Numbered from the stretch's first letter, positions 8,705-18,300 are shown. The stretch is 64,000 nt of DNA from Lachnospiraceae bacterium (GCA_910574715.1 CAJTCH010000007.1:1-64000); one strand, 5' to 3'. Notes: a model not told the origin generated them from the letters alone. Made by a program: numbers and translations.

Positions 8705-9000
8705 AGCCTATTCCGCCTCTCTGTTCTCGTTCCTTTTATTATAGAGGAAAACATGGCAATCCGCAAACAGGCCCGCATACGTCTGTCGGCATTTTGACGA
8801 ACTCCTGATGTGTGGATAACTTCCCAAAATGCAGACTTATCCACCATCTGCCAGGATCGTTATCCACAGAAAACCTCCAGCAGGCGACTGTTTGTTGATA
8901 AGTTTCCGGAAAATCTGCGGTCCTGTGGACAGCGCTTCTTTTTCCGGCTCTGAAGGGCCTGGAAAAGATTTTTAAATTCTCTCTTTTTCACAAATGCGGC

Positions 9001-9354
9001 TTAGAAATCCCGTTTTCCTGATGGACGCAAGGCCCTGGGCTGGTCGATCGAGAGCCCTTCCATGAGCCAACGGTATTCCTGTCTGGTAAGCATCTTTGCT
9101 TCGGATGCGCAGCGCGGCCATTGAAAACGCCCGGAATCCAGCCTCATATAAAGCAGAACAAAACCGTTTTTATCATGATACAGTGCTTTGAGCCGGTCTG
9201 TCTTCCTGCCGCAGAAAAGATACAGTGTGTTTGCGTAAGGGTCCATCTGGTAAATATCCCGGATTATCGCCAGGAGGCCATTGATGGAAAGCCTCATATC
9301 TGTACGCCCTGTTATAAGGCAGAGCTTTGATACTCCGGAAATATCGCCTAACAC
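9001..9354 (-). CDS. tnpB: IS66 accessory protein TnpB
   Basis: 117 residues containing TGRTDMRLSINGL, LYLFCGRKTDRLKALYHDKNGF and a C-terminal W-rich segment. This is the conserved IS66 Orf2 protein, needed for transposition together with TnpC, with unknown biochemistry. A GTG start at 9354 overlaps the tnpA stop. The downstream gap of about 300 bp to tnpC contains no gene. Confidence 0.92.
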   Translation of the reverse strand: MLGDISGVSKLCLITGRTDMRLSINGLLAIIRDIYQMDPYANTLYLFCGRKTDRLKALYHDKNGFVLLYMRLDSGRFQWPRCASEAKMLTRQEYRWLMEGLSIDQPRALRPSGKRDF

Positions 9355-9485
9355 AGGCTGCGCAGCGCAAGAAGGGTATTTTCATGCTGTTCACACCAGA
9401 TTTTGACTTTCAAGCTGCTAGTCTTACAATCCTTGATCAGATCAAACCATTCTTGATCTGTACGTTTGATACGTTTCTGAGCCAT
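9348..9485 (-). pseudogene. tnpA: IS66 accessory protein TnpA, shortened
   Basis: ATG 9485 after AGGAAGAGGTGAG starts MAQKRIKRTDQEWFDLI, the usual IS66 Orf1 N-terminus, followed by KVKIWCEQHE. It then departs from the family pattern and stops after 45 residues. Related proteins continue for a further 50-60 residues through a helix-turn-helix. A frameshift just after WCEQHE is the likely cause. Confidence 0.65.
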
Positions 9486-9661
9486 GAAAGCTCACCTCTT
9501 CCTAATCTATTTGGAGTAAGCGTGCATAGAGCAATCGAATGATTTGATAGTCAACATGCCCTGAATACAAAAACCGGGAAATGGGGAGATGCTTCTCCAG
9601 TTAAAGAGATTATCGCACAGATTTCGGGACTTGTAAAAACGCTAGATTATTCATCGCTTAC

Positions 9662-9988
9662 AGCAAATGGACATCCGAAGCCCTTTTTAACCTGTTGGAC
9701 AATGCGGTGAAGTACACCCCGGCAGGCGGGAAAATCGCTGTGTCGGTGGTACTGTGGGAAATGTATGTGGAGATCAAAGTGGCCGACACCGGCAAGGGCA
9801 TTTCCGAAAGCAATCAGGCCGCCATTTTCCGGCGCTTCTATCGTGAGGAAGAAGTACACGAACAACAGGGCGTGGGCATTGGCCTGTATCTGGCCCGCAA
9901 GATCATAACGCGGCAGGGCGGCTATATCAGAGTAGTTTCGGAGCCGGGCAGGGGTTCGGAATTTTCCATTATGCTGCCGACAAAATAG
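9662..9988 (+). pseudogene. Sensor histidine kinase, ATPase-domain fragment
   Basis: The frame starts at the IS66 edge with WTSEALFNLLDNAVKYTPAGG (N box), then VADTGKGISESN (G1) and GVGIGLYLARKI (G2), ending GSEFSIMLPTK. The sensor, HAMP and H-box regions are missing. Its position directly upstream of the Bce-type transporter genes suggests it was the cognate kinase (BceS-like) of that module. Confidence 0.85.
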
Positions 9989-10028
9989 AACGCGGCGGAC
10001 GGCCATTCCCGGCTGCCCGCCGTAAATT

Positions 10029-10177
10029 TTTTCGCAGTAGTGTGCCGATAAAGCTGCCAGTGGCAGGTTTTCGGCTGAAATGTCCGAGCGTTGTAACATT
10101 TCACCCCGGTTTTCAATGAAATTTTTTGGCCGCTGTAACATTTCGCGGACATTTGGGTTTTACAATAGCCTTATCAA
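10029..10177 (+). promoter_or_regulatory. 149-bp control region, copy 1
   Basis: Nearly identical to 12576-12724. It contains AAATGTCCG and its inverse CGGACATTT about 70 bp apart, plus two direct copies of TGTAACATTTC spaced about 50 bp, and a possible -10 TACAAT at 10161. The arrangement suits a two-component response regulator operator. No regulator gene remains next to it. Confidence 0.65.
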
Positions 10178-10196
10178 ATATGGAGGTGATACGCCT

Positions 10197-12572
10197 ATGA
10201 CATGGCCTTTTGAAAATGATACAAGCGCCATTACAAAAAAGTTGGCAAAACGAAACTTAAAAGCAGATAAAAGTAGAAACATCCTCATTATCATTACGAT
10301 TGCCTTAGCTACCTGTTTGATAATGACAACGGCCTTGTATTTTTTTGCTTCGCAGCGAAAATCATTAAATGATGCGGCTGGGCGTTATCAGGCAATTATC
10401 AATGAAGTCGATAATGATACCATTACGAAATTAGTAAATGACGATAGGATTCAAGTGGGTGTAAGTCATTTGTTGGGTTTAGTATCTTATGGGGACTACA
10501 AATTAACCGTTCGTTCAATGGACGAAACGCTGATGAAATTAGCAAAATATCCTGATTTAGAGGGAGAATTGCCCAAATCTACAAATGAAATTGCTATCAC
10601 AAAGGCGTTTCTTGATAGAGCTGGATTGTCCAAATCCATAGGCGATACTATATTGTTAAATCTGGGAGATGGAGAAAAAGATTATACCTTATGTGGTATT
10701 TTGCCTGTCGAAAATTCAAATTATTCCGTATTCGTGTCGCAGTCCTATATTGAAAACAAGATCAGCGAACCGGCATACTCCGCTTATATCCGTTTGAATG
10801 AATCTGATGGTTGGTCTAAGGCCGCTATACAAGCTGAATTATCAACATTGTGCAGAGAATTGGAAATACAGCCGGAGCAAATGCAGTTTTCAACATATTA
10901 TTTTTCTCTCATTGAACAGAGAAGCAGCCAATATATCGCTGTAATAGCATTTATCAGTTTTATTATCGCTTTGGCTTGTACCCTTGTTATTTACAGTCTG
11001 TTCTATGTGTCCATAGCCAGAAAAACAAAAGAATATGGGAAACTGCGGACAATAGGGGCAACTGGAAAACAGATGAAAAAAATCGTTTTTAGAGAGGGAT
11101 TCCATCTTTCCAGAATTGGTATTCCGATTGGAATATTAGCCGGTGCAATAGCGGGGTATGTCCTTGTCCCACAAGGCTGGAACACTTTAATGGTATTTGT
11201 AATTGCCGCTGTCACAGCTCTGTTTGTGTATCTATGCGTTATGATTGCTGTAATTAAGCCAGCCAAAACTGCTGCTCATGTTACGCCTATTGAAGCAGTC
11301 CGTTATATGGCGGGCAATAATGATGTAATGTCCAACAGTACAAAAGTGTTGCATCGTTCTCTATCCGCGAAAAATTTAGCTTTCCTTAATTTTGCAAGGA
11401 ACAGAAAGAAAACCGCTTTAACGATCCTGTCGTTAGGGGTATGTGGAATTTTGCTGATGGCAAGCTCTGCATATTTTAATTCCATTGATCCTTTAGCGAT
11501 GGCGCGCAGGAGTTTTCCTTACGGAGAAATTCGCCTTGAATTAGGCGATTACGGGCCGCAGGCACATAACAGCGAACAATATTCAGAACTCCAAAAATCA
11601 AATCTGCTCACAGAAGATTTTAGAGAATCCATTTTGGACATAGATGGTGTGGAAGAAATAAAAGAATACCAGGGCACCGTTTTGAATGTTCGTATGCCAA
11701 CGGGAGATATTGAACCGGTTGTTTCAGACGCATATATGCCAAGCTCTCAAAAATTGCTTGAAGAATATTTGATTGATGGTACAGCAGATTTGCAGGAACT
11801 ACTCAATAATAATGGCATTATTATTGAAAATGGCCCACAGTGGAAAGAAACTTTTGGGTGGGATGCAGCGATTGGGGACGAACTTCTGATTGAAGTTGGC
11901 GGACAAACATTGGAAGTAAAAGTAATGGGAATTGTGGACGCTGATATCCCGTATGGCGGATATGATACGCTATTTATTCCTTTAGAAATGCTGTCAAAGA
12001 TCGTTCCTGTTGAAAACCTCAATTATCAATTTATTGTAGATACAGATGACAGTAAATGGGCAGCTGCAAAAGATGAAATCCAAAAGATAATTCCACCGAC
12101 TTCCAGCCTCTATGTCAGTACCTTGAATGATTGGGCAGAGGCATACAACGAAAAACTATTGAATTATCGTATGCCAGTTTACATTTTTGTTATGTTTATC
12201 GGGGTTTTTGGCATTATCAATCTGCTAAACACACTGATAACAAACATCTTGACACGGAAGCGAGAACTGGGTGTTTTGCAAGCGGTTGGTTTGAGCAGTA
12301 AGCAGTTTTCAAAAATGTTATTGACAGAGGGCTTGTTCTATACATTAGGGGTGCTGCTTCTTTCCATATCATGCGGAACTCTTATCGGATATCTTCTCTG
12401 CACCGTCTTTAGTGCAATGAGTATTTTTGGAAAAGTAAGCTATCATTTTCCGACAGTTGAAATGTTCAGTTATTTTATACTGATGCTTGCTGTCCAAATG
12501 CTTTTCTCGTATTTGGCAATCCGGCAGATAAAAAAACAATCTCTGGTAGATCAAATACGGGAATTGTCATAA
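10197..12572 (+). CDS. FtsX/BceB-type ABC permease A
   Basis: 791 residues, ATG after GGAGGTGATACGCCT. One N-terminal TM (residues ~30-50) is followed by an extracellular MacB-like domain, three TMs (~275-390), a second large extracellular region (~430-660) and three final TMs, ending SLVDQIREL. This is the duplicated FtsX fold of antimicrobial-peptide transporters. The first 18 residues are almost the same as those of permease B, and the two proteins are clear paralogs. No ATPase gene lies directly before it, unlike permease B. Confidence 0.85.
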   Translation: MTWPFENDTSAITKKLAKRNLKADKSRNILIIITIALATCLIMTTALYFFASQRKSLNDAAGRYQAIINEVDNDTITKLVNDDRIQVGVSHLLGLVSYGDYKLTVRSMDETLMKLAKYPDLEGELPKSTNEIAITKAFLDRAGLSKSIGDTILLNLGDGEKDYTLCGILPVENSNYSVFVSQSYIENKISEPAYSAYIRLNESDGWSKAAIQAELSTLCRELEIQPEQMQFSTYYFSLIEQRSSQYIAVIAFISFIIALACTLVIYSLFYVSIARKTKEYGKLRTIGATGKQMKKIVFREGFHLSRIGIPIGILAGAIAGYVLVPQGWNTLMVFVIAAVTALFVYLCVMIAVIKPAKTAAHVTPIEAVRYMAGNNDVMSNSTKVLHRSLSAKNLAFLNFARNRKKTALTILSLGVCGILLMASSAYFNSIDPLAMARRSFPYGEIRLELGDYGPQAHNSEQYSELQKSNLLTEDFRESILDIDGVEEIKEYQGTVLNVRMPTGDIEPVVSDAYMPSSQKLLEEYLIDGTADLQELLNNNGIIIENGPQWKETFGWDAAIGDELLIEVGGQTLEVKVMGIVDADIPYGGYDTLFIPLEMLSKIVPVENLNYQFIVDTDDSKWAAAKDEIQKIIPPTSSLYVSTLNDWAEAYNEKLLNYRMPVYIFVMFIGVFGIINLLNTLITNILTRKRELGVLQAVGLSSKQFSKMLLTEGLFYTLGVLLLSISCGTLIGYLLCTVFSAMSIFGKVSYHFPTVEMFSYFILMLAVQMLFSYLAIRQIKKQSLVDQIRELS

Positions 12573-12575
12573 AAA

Positions 12576-12724
12576 TTTTCGCAGTAGTGTGCCGATAAAG
12601 CTGCCAGTGGCAGGTTTTCGGCTGAAATGTCCGAGCGTTGTAACATTTCACCCCGGTTTTCAATGAAATTTTTTGGCCGCTGTAACATTTCGCGGACATT
12701 TTGGTTTTACAATACCCTTATCAA
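12576..12724 (+). promoter_or_regulatory. 149-bp control region, copy 2
   Basis: Second copy of the operator/promoter region, located between permease A and the ATPase gene, with the same CGGACATTT inverted repeats, TGTAACATTTC direct repeats and TACAAT at 12711. It starts only a few bases after the permease A stop. Confidence 0.65.
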
Positions 12725-12755
12725 CAGGCAGAAAGCCTTGAAAGGAGCTTTGAAT

Positions 12756-13421
12756 ATGAGCGTTTTACAGACGATTGACCTGAAAAAGCATTATTGCGCA
12801 GAGCCGAACATTACCCGCGCCCTTGACGGTGTGAACTTCTCCGTAAATGACGGTGAATTTGTGGCCGTTGTGGGAACCTCCGGCAGCGGCAAATCCACCC
12901 TGCTTCACATGATGGGCGGGCTGGACACCCCTACTTCCGGCAATGTGATTGTCCGGGACAAAGAGCTGTCGAAAATGAACGACGAACAGCTCACCATCTT
13001 CCGCCGCCGTAACATCGGTTTTATCTTCTAGAACTATAACCTTGTTCCCATCCTGAATGTGTATGAGAACATTGTCCTGCCGGTGGAGCTGGACGGGGAC
13101 ACGGTGGATCAGAAGTTTTTGGACGAGATCGTTCACCTGCTGGGGCTGGAAGATAAACTGAAAAATATGCCAAACAATCTCTCCGGCGGCCAGCAGCAAC
13201 GTGTGGCGATTGCCCGCGCCCTGATTACCAAACCGGCTATCGTGCTGGCCGACGAGCCGACCGGCAACCTTGACAGCAAGACCAGCGCCGAGGTGCTGGG
13301 GCTTATCAAACGCACCAGCGCGGAGTTCCGGCAAACTGTCGTGATGATTACCCACAACAATGACATTGCCCGCCTTGCAGATCGGATTGTCCGCATTGAG
13401 GATGGCAGGATTGTGGAATAA
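12756..13421 (+). pseudogene. Bce-type ABC transporter ATPase with amber codon at the Q-loop
   Basis: 221 codons starting MSVLQTIDLKKHY after AAAGGAG. Walker A GTSGSGKST and the signature LSGGQQQRVAIARAL, Walker B VLADEPTG and H-loop MITHN are all present. The codon at 13029-13031 is TAG exactly where the family has the Q-loop glutamine (GFIF-Q-NYNL); both sides are in the same frame. CAG to TAG is a single transition. Read literally, the product ends after 91 residues with no ATPase activity. Sequencing error or suppression are alternatives. Confidence 0.88.
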
Positions 13422-13435
13422 GGAGGTGGCAGGCT

Positions 13436-15814
13436 ATGACATGGCCTTTTGAAAATGATACCAGCGCCATTACAAAGAAGCTGGCAAAGAAAAGTTTGCA
13501 AAGCGAGAAGCGCCGGAATCTGATGGTAGTGATCGCCGTTGCGCTGGCGGCATTTCTGATCTGCTTTACGGGAATTGTATCTACCTCCCTGACACAAATG
13601 CAGCGCAATCAGGTTGTCGATACTTATGAGGCGGTTTGGCTGGGCGTAGAGGAAAACGACATTGAAACCCTAAAAGGAGTGCCGGAGTTTGAGCGCGTAG
13701 GCGGCTACTATATGCTCGGTGAGGAACTTTCGGAACAGGGCTATCATGCGTCCTATGTGTATTGCGACGCGCAAATGATGGAGATTACCAAGGCACAGAT
13801 GAAGTTGTTAGAGGGCCGGGTTCCTGAAAAAGCAAATGAAGTTGTCGTAAGCGAATACTTTCTTTCCACCTATGGAAACAATGCCAAGATCGGGGACACT
13901 GTGACCTTAGATACCGAGAGCTTTCATGGTGATTATGTCGTTACCGGCATTATGGACAGCGTAAATGAGAAAGAAGCGAATACCTGCGCTATCATTCTTT
14001 CCAAAGCTGCCCTGACAGAATGGAAAGGGTTTGACCCGGCTGGATATCGTGCCTATGTCCATTTCAAAAACAGCGAGCAGTTGGGCGAAGAACTGATGAC
14101 CTCTTATTGCAGGGAGATTGCGGAGGAATATCAGCTTCCTATGCCCAAAATGAACAGCAAGTATTTTGTCTATGCTTCTAAATCCTTTGATTTTGCACTA
14201 ATGGCTGGCGTGATTGCCATTGTTCTGATCGGCGGCTATATTGTGATCCAGAGTATCTTCCGTATCTCCATCAATGACAAAATCAGGAGCTACGGGCAGC
14301 TTCGGACGATTGGTGCAACGCCAAAGCAAATCAAGCGGATTGTAAAGCGGGAGGGACGCAAACTCGGCAGTATCGGAATTTTGATTGGTACAGTGCTGGG
14401 CGTATGCGCTGGTTTTCTCCTGTTTTCCAAGGGATTTAACGCTGTTTCCTATGTGATTATGATTTCCCTGACACTCATAAGCTGCTGGTTTATGGTGTCT
14501 ATTTCCATCCGTAAGCCAGTAAAGATTGCGGCAGGAATTTCCCCTATTGAAGCCGTCCGTTTTACCCCGGTGCAAAAGGACATCCGCAGCCGGAAAAAGA
14601 ATATCAAGCTCAATCCTGTTTCAATGGGAATTGCGAATTTTAAGCGTGACCGAAAAAAGACCGTTGCTATTGTAACCTCATTGAGTTTGGGCGGAATTAT
14701 TCTGCTTGTGGTATCTTCCATTGTATTAACGCGCTCCCCGGAAGCGCAGGCAAGGTCTTATTTTCCAGATGGAGACTATAAAATTTATTTGGATTCCGGC
14801 GAGGTGTCAAAAGAAAAAATTATGGCAGCAGGAAATCCACTGAATGAGGAATTAAAGCAGGAAATACTGGCTATTGATGGCATCACAGATGTAATTGTAA
14901 AAAGACAAGCAGTTAATACAACTTTTAAGACGGACATCAATCAGACCTCTGGAAACTGTGATATGCTGACCGACCAGAATTATGCTAAGGTTGAGGCTGC
15001 ATTGACGGAGGGAACGATGCCGACAGATTCTCATAGTATCGTAATTTCACGCTCGATTGTAGATTCTTATGAAGATATGGGAGTTGGTTCAACGGTCGAA
15101 ATATCTTTCAGAGAGGGGCAGTCATCCGTTCCTGTTACTATATCAGGACTATTTGGAGCAGGCACATATACCGGGCATGGTAAATTACTTATTGATGGGG
15201 CTGTTGCATTTGCACCACATGATTTGTTCCGTGAACTACACCCTGAAATTACCTCTTTTGACTATTCATGGAGTATTGTAAGTGATCCGAAGAAAGCGGA
15301 CTATGTGGAAAGTGAATTAAAAAATATTGTAGCCAGCCATAGCAACCTTGCTTTAGACGAAGTGAGTACGCTGATTGAAGTTAAAAAGGCGGAAGATAGG
15401 GCAGCATTCGGGAGTATGGAGGTGCTTTCATGGCTGGTATTCCTTTTTGGTGTTATCAACCTTATCAATACGACACTCTCTAACCAGATGTCCAGAAAGC
15501 AGGAAAACAGTGTTTTGCGTTCCATCGGTCTAACACAAAAACAGCTATGTAAAATGAACATCTGCGAGGGCTTGTGCTATGCGCTCTTTGCAACATTGGC
15601 GACGCTGATCGTTGGGCTTCCGGCTTCCATCTTTGCTTGCAGAAAAATGAGCATTGCCATTTTTGCCGGAAAAGTAGTGCCATATCAATTCCCGGTTTTG
15701 GAAATGGGCCTGTTCATTCTGGTGTTGTTCGGAATGGAGATAATCTTGTCTGTATGGACCATTCGCAGACAGAAAAAGCAATCCCTGATTGAACAAATGC
15801 GGGCTATGGAATAA
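13436..15814 (+). CDS. FtsX/BceB-type ABC permease B
   Basis: 792 residues, ATG after AAGGAGGTGGCAGGCT and 14 bp downstream of the ATPase stop, so cotranscribed. The topology matches permease A: TM near residues 25-50, extracellular domain, TM cluster near 250-375, second extracellular domain, then TM cluster near 660-780 and a basic end QKKQSLIEQMRAM. It would pair with the upstream ATPase to remove peptide antibiotics such as bacitracin-like compounds from the membrane; the substrate is inferred from family only. Confidence 0.85.
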   Translation: MTWPFENDTSAITKKLAKKSLQSEKRRNLMVVIAVALAAFLICFTGIVSTSLTQMQRNQVVDTYEAVWLGVEENDIETLKGVPEFERVGGYYMLGEELSEQGYHASYVYCDAQMMEITKAQMKLLEGRVPEKANEVVVSEYFLSTYGNNAKIGDTVTLDTESFHGDYVVTGIMDSVNEKEANTCAIILSKAALTEWKGFDPAGYRAYVHFKNSEQLGEELMTSYCREIAEEYQLPMPKMNSKYFVYASKSFDFALMAGVIAIVLIGGYIVIQSIFRISINDKIRSYGQLRTIGATPKQIKRIVKREGRKLGSIGILIGTVLGVCAGFLLFSKGFNAVSYVIMISLTLISCWFMVSISIRKPVKIAAGISPIEAVRFTPVQKDIRSRKKNIKLNPVSMGIANFKRDRKKTVAIVTSLSLGGIILLVVSSIVLTRSPEAQARSYFPDGDYKIYLDSGEVSKEKIMAAGNPLNEELKQEILAIDGITDVIVKRQAVNTTFKTDINQTSGNCDMLTDQNYAKVEAALTEGTMPTDSHSIVISRSIVDSYEDMGVGSTVEISFREGQSSVPVTISGLFGAGTYTGHGKLLIDGAVAFAPHDLFRELHPEITSFDYSWSIVSDPKKADYVESELKNIVASHSNLALDEVSTLIEVKKAEDRAAFGSMEVLSWLVFLFGVINLINTTLSNQMSRKQENSVLRSIGLTQKQLCKMNICEGLCYALFATLATLIVGLPASIFACRKMSIAIFAGKVVPYQFPVLEMGLFILVLFGMEIILSVWTIRRQKKQSLIEQMRAME

Positions 15815-15840
15815 GCGTATAAAATTTGGAGGAATTATCT

Positions 15841-15978
15841 ATGGATAACGATAAAAGAAAATTAACAGAAAAAGAATTAAAACGTAAAAGTGACTTTGAA
15901 AAATTCAATTCTGAAATGCAGCAAAAAGGATATAAAACGAAAAATATAATTATCAATAGACGGACAATCTATCCTTGA
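15841..15978 (+). pseudogene. DUF3267-like protein, N-terminal stub
   Basis: After GGAGGAATTATCT, an ATG starts MDNDKRKLTEKELKRKSDFEK...MQQKGY, the charged cytosolic N-terminus seen in DUF3267 membrane proteins. Membrane segments never appear; the frame ends after 45 residues where unrelated methyltransferase sequence begins. A truncated remnant. Confidence 0.5.
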
Positions 15979-16189
15979 TGTTGGAACAGGGACAGGGGTT
16001 CTTCCCAGAAATATGTACCAGTATGGGGCGAAGTGGAGGGCTACCGATATTTCGGGAAATCAAATTGAACAAGCCAAAATCCTTTCAAAAGATATGGATA
16101 TAGATTATTACGTTGTGCCAACAGAAGATATAAGTTTTTGCGTCAAAACATCTGCATTCGGGCGGTCAAATATCTGCCTTTTATGAAAA
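15953..16189 (+). pseudogene. Class I SAM-dependent methyltransferase fragment
   Basis: A frame overlapping the end of the DUF3267 stub reads GQSILDVGTGTGVLPRNM (motif I, SAM-binding GxGxG) then WRATDISGNQIEQAK (motif II acidic residue) and VVPTEDISF. It then meets unrelated sequence at about 16137. Both ends are missing. It is a decayed internal piece with no function expected. Confidence 0.65.
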
Positions 16190-16311
16190 AGTTATCCTGA
16201 CCTTTTTTGAGCAAAAGCCCATAGTTATCTGCTTTTCCGGAAATGGTCGGGATAATCAAAAAGTCGGGATAACTACGTTACCGTTTCTACGTCTATAAGG
16301 CGTTTCCGCCA

Positions 16312-16337
16312 CAAAAAAATGCCCGCCAAATGCGGGC
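16312..16337 (-). terminator. Rho-independent terminator after HTH gene
   Basis: On the minus strand GCCCGCATTTGGCGGGC is followed by ATTTTTTT, about 45 bp after the stop of the HTH gene at 16384. Confidence 0.8.
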
Positions 16338-16383
16338 TGGAAGCGATAAAAGCACAAAAAATAGAGAACGCTTTTCACGTCCT

Positions 16384-16728
16384 CTACTCTTTGATTTTGA
16401 TAACTCCGTCAATGGCTCCCTCGATAATCGGCAAATACGGTTCGGGACACAGCTTTAATTTGTGGCCGACCCTCTGGCGCTGTTCGCTGCCCTCTGGCTC
16501 TGCTTCCGGGTGGAAGTAGCGTTCTATGGGGAGCTTGCATATCCTCGCCAGCTCATAAAGTACCGGGACGCTGGGAAGATCGCCGCTGTTTTCTATATTT
16601 GCAAGATACCGGGGATCAATACTGACTTGTTCAGCCAATGCCCTGCGGGACAATCCCAATGCTTTCCGCGCTTCTTTGATGTCCGCTCCAAGCGTTTCAA
16701 AACCGGGATATTCTGTTCCTTTCGCCAT
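16384..16728 (-). CDS. XRE-family HTH regulator
   Basis: 114 residues. Residues ~14-65 form a Cro/C1 HTH (IKEARKALGLSRRALAEQVSIDPRYLANIENSG), followed by PSVPVLYELARICKLPIERYF, the usual fifth helix. The remaining basic/acidic tail is unknown. AAAGGGGTGA precedes the ATG. Proteins of this size and form are common regulators of integrative elements. It transcribes away from mocR's end and stands alone. Confidence 0.8.
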   Translation of the reverse strand: MAKGTEYPGFETLGADIKEARKALGLSRRALAEQVSIDPRYLANIENSGDLPSVPVLYELARICKLPIERYFHPEAEPEGSEQRQRVGHKLKLCPEPYLPIIEGAIDGVIKIKE

Positions 16729-16827
16729 ATCATTTCACCCCTTTACATTGTATAGTTCATACTATGCGCGGGGAATGACGTAATATGCACTTTTATTACA
16801 GTTTATAATTCCTGTTGTCGTGTCAAC

Positions 16828-18237
16828 TCAAATGATAAATTCCTCCCGCTGGATCACCGTCTGATTTTCCTTTATAAGCGTTTGAATAATCTGCAAACCG
16901 TTTTCCAGATCGGCCATTGTCCGGGGGGAGCAGGTAGCCAGCCGGATCGCGGCGAATTGGGCGGTATTCCCCACCGCAAAACGGTCTGAACACAATACCT
17001 TTACGCCGTGATTTTTTGCCTGCACTTCAAAGTTGTAGCCGTTGCAGCCTGCGGGGAGCGGAAGCCACCTAAAGAAGCTGTACGGATTCGTTGGCGGCTG
17101 TTCTGGAAAGTATCTGGTATACAGGCGGCCCCGTTCCTCTGACAGCATACACTTCTTGTCGATGATCTCCCGCGCGGCCCCGCCTGCAATCAGCTCACTT
17201 GCAATCTCCGCGTTGAGCAGCGGGATTTTCAGGTTAATGTTATTGGCCGTATTCAAAAAGGTTTTCTGGAAGCGGTGCGGAAACACCAGATAAGCGATCC
17301 GCAGCCCGGCAGACAGGGATTTTGAAATTCCGTGCAGGTAAATGGTGTGCGCGGGGATCATGGTTGCCATCGGCGGGATTTTATCGTCCGCGATAAAGCC
17401 GTAGGTATCATCTTCAATCAGAACCATGTCCTGACTGCTGATAATCTGGCTGATTGCTTTCCGGCGCTCTGACGGCATGGTGATCCCCGTGGGATTTGTG
17501 CAGGAGGGCATTAAATAAATCCCCTTTATTTCATGCAGCGTCCTCTGCTTTTCCAGCGCGTCCGGCAGCATACCCTGTCCGTCGGCCTCTATCGGTATCA
17601 ACTGGATATTAAGCTGCTTTGCAAGAGTGATGAAATTGGAATAAGTATAGGTATCAGTGGCAATCTTATCTCCGGCCCGAAACAGGGAAAGAAGCGCAAT
17701 CGCCAGCGCGTTTTGTGTACCGGACGTTAAAATAATATCCTCCATAGCGGCGTTGATCTGGAACTCGGCAAGCCATTTCTGCGCGACCTGTTTATGGTGG
17801 GCTGTCCCCAAGGTAAAGCTGAACTCAAATAGCTTTTCCGACTTCGGGCCTTGCAGGATTGCCCGTGCGGTATCGGCCACAATGGAATTGAACTGATAGT
17901 AGGGCTTGATGGGGCCAAGGTCTATGTACTCCGCTTCCTCCTGCGTGTCTGGATTCGGCAGGGCCGCATTGGGGGAAACATACGTCCCGCTTCCCACCGC
18001 CGCATAGATTAAGCCTTTTGTTTCGCACAGCTTAAAGGCGCGGGTGATGGTACTTAAATTCACGTCCAGAAAGTCCGCTAATTCCCGCTGCGGCGGCAGC
18101 TTTGTTTTGGGCGGAAGCCTCCCGCTTAAAATGTCCTGTTCCAAAAGCTCTGAAAGGGATATATACATCGGGAATTTTAACAGGGCCTTGCTCGGCTTCC
18201 ATGTAAGCGGATAATCTTCAAACGAGTTTACAGGCAT
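16828..18237 (-). CDS. MocR/GntR-family PLP-dependent transcriptional regulator
   Basis: 469 residues, ATG 18237 fixed by AAGGAGGTGCGCT. The N-terminal winged HTH includes LPPQRELADFLDVNLSTITRAFK. The rest is a fold-type I aminotransferase domain with LIEDDTYGFI (PLP-ring Asp) and the PLP lysine in GISKSLSAGLR. MocR proteins usually sense PLP or an amino-substrate and do not catalyse turnover. It is divergent from the lrp-aminotransferase-MATE-ECF operon with overlapping promoters, so it probably controls that operon. Confidence 0.88.
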   Translation of the reverse strand: MPVNSFEDYPLTWKPSKALLKFPMYISLSELLEQDILSGRLPPKTKLPPQRELADFLDVNLSTITRAFKLCETKGLIYAAVGSGTYVSPNAALPNPDTQEEAEYIDLGPIKPYYQFNSIVADTARAILQGPKSEKLFEFSFTLGTAHHKQVAQKWLAEFQINAAMEDIILTSGTQNALAIALLSLFRAGDKIATDTYTYSNFITLAKQLNIQLIPIEADGQGMLPDALEKQRTLHEIKGIYLMPSCTNPTGITMPSERRKAISQIISSQDMVLIEDDTYGFIADDKIPPMATMIPAHTIYLHGISKSLSAGLRIAYLVFPHRFQKTFLNTANNINLKIPLLNAEIASELIAGGAAREIIDKKCMLSEERGRLYTRYFPEQPPTNPYSFFRWLPLPAGCNGYNFEVQAKNHGVKVLCSDRFAVGNTAQFAAIRLATCSPRTMADLENGLQIIQTLIKENQTVIQREEFII

Positions 18238-18271
18238 AGCGCACCTCCTTAAAAACATTGTCTTGCATACA

Positions 18272-18300
18272 ATTCTACTGTTGAAACCGTACAAAGTCAA
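18272..18300 (-). promoter_or_regulatory. mocR promoter (-35 TTGACT, -10 TAGAAT)
   Basis: On the minus strand TTGACT (18295-18300), a 17-bp spacer and TAGAAT (18272-18277) make a good sigma-A promoter. On the plus strand TTGAAA (18281-18286) and TATTGT (18304-18309) are also 17 bp apart. The two divergent promoters overlap, so binding of one regulator could affect both. Confidence 0.65.

Larger units (their letters stand above)
6811..9661 (-). mobile_element. IS66-family insertion sequence, complete length but mutated
   Basis: 2851 bp bounded by imperfect inverted repeats starting GTAAGCGATGAATAA at both ends (6811 inward and 9661 inward). It carries tnpA-tnpB-tnpC on the minus strand. IS66 elements normally make 8-bp target duplications; here the flanks are TTTACTCC and AGCAAATG, so no duplication remains. 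Its left end joins a recombinase fragment and its right end joins a kinase fragment, both truncated. Confidence 0.93.
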
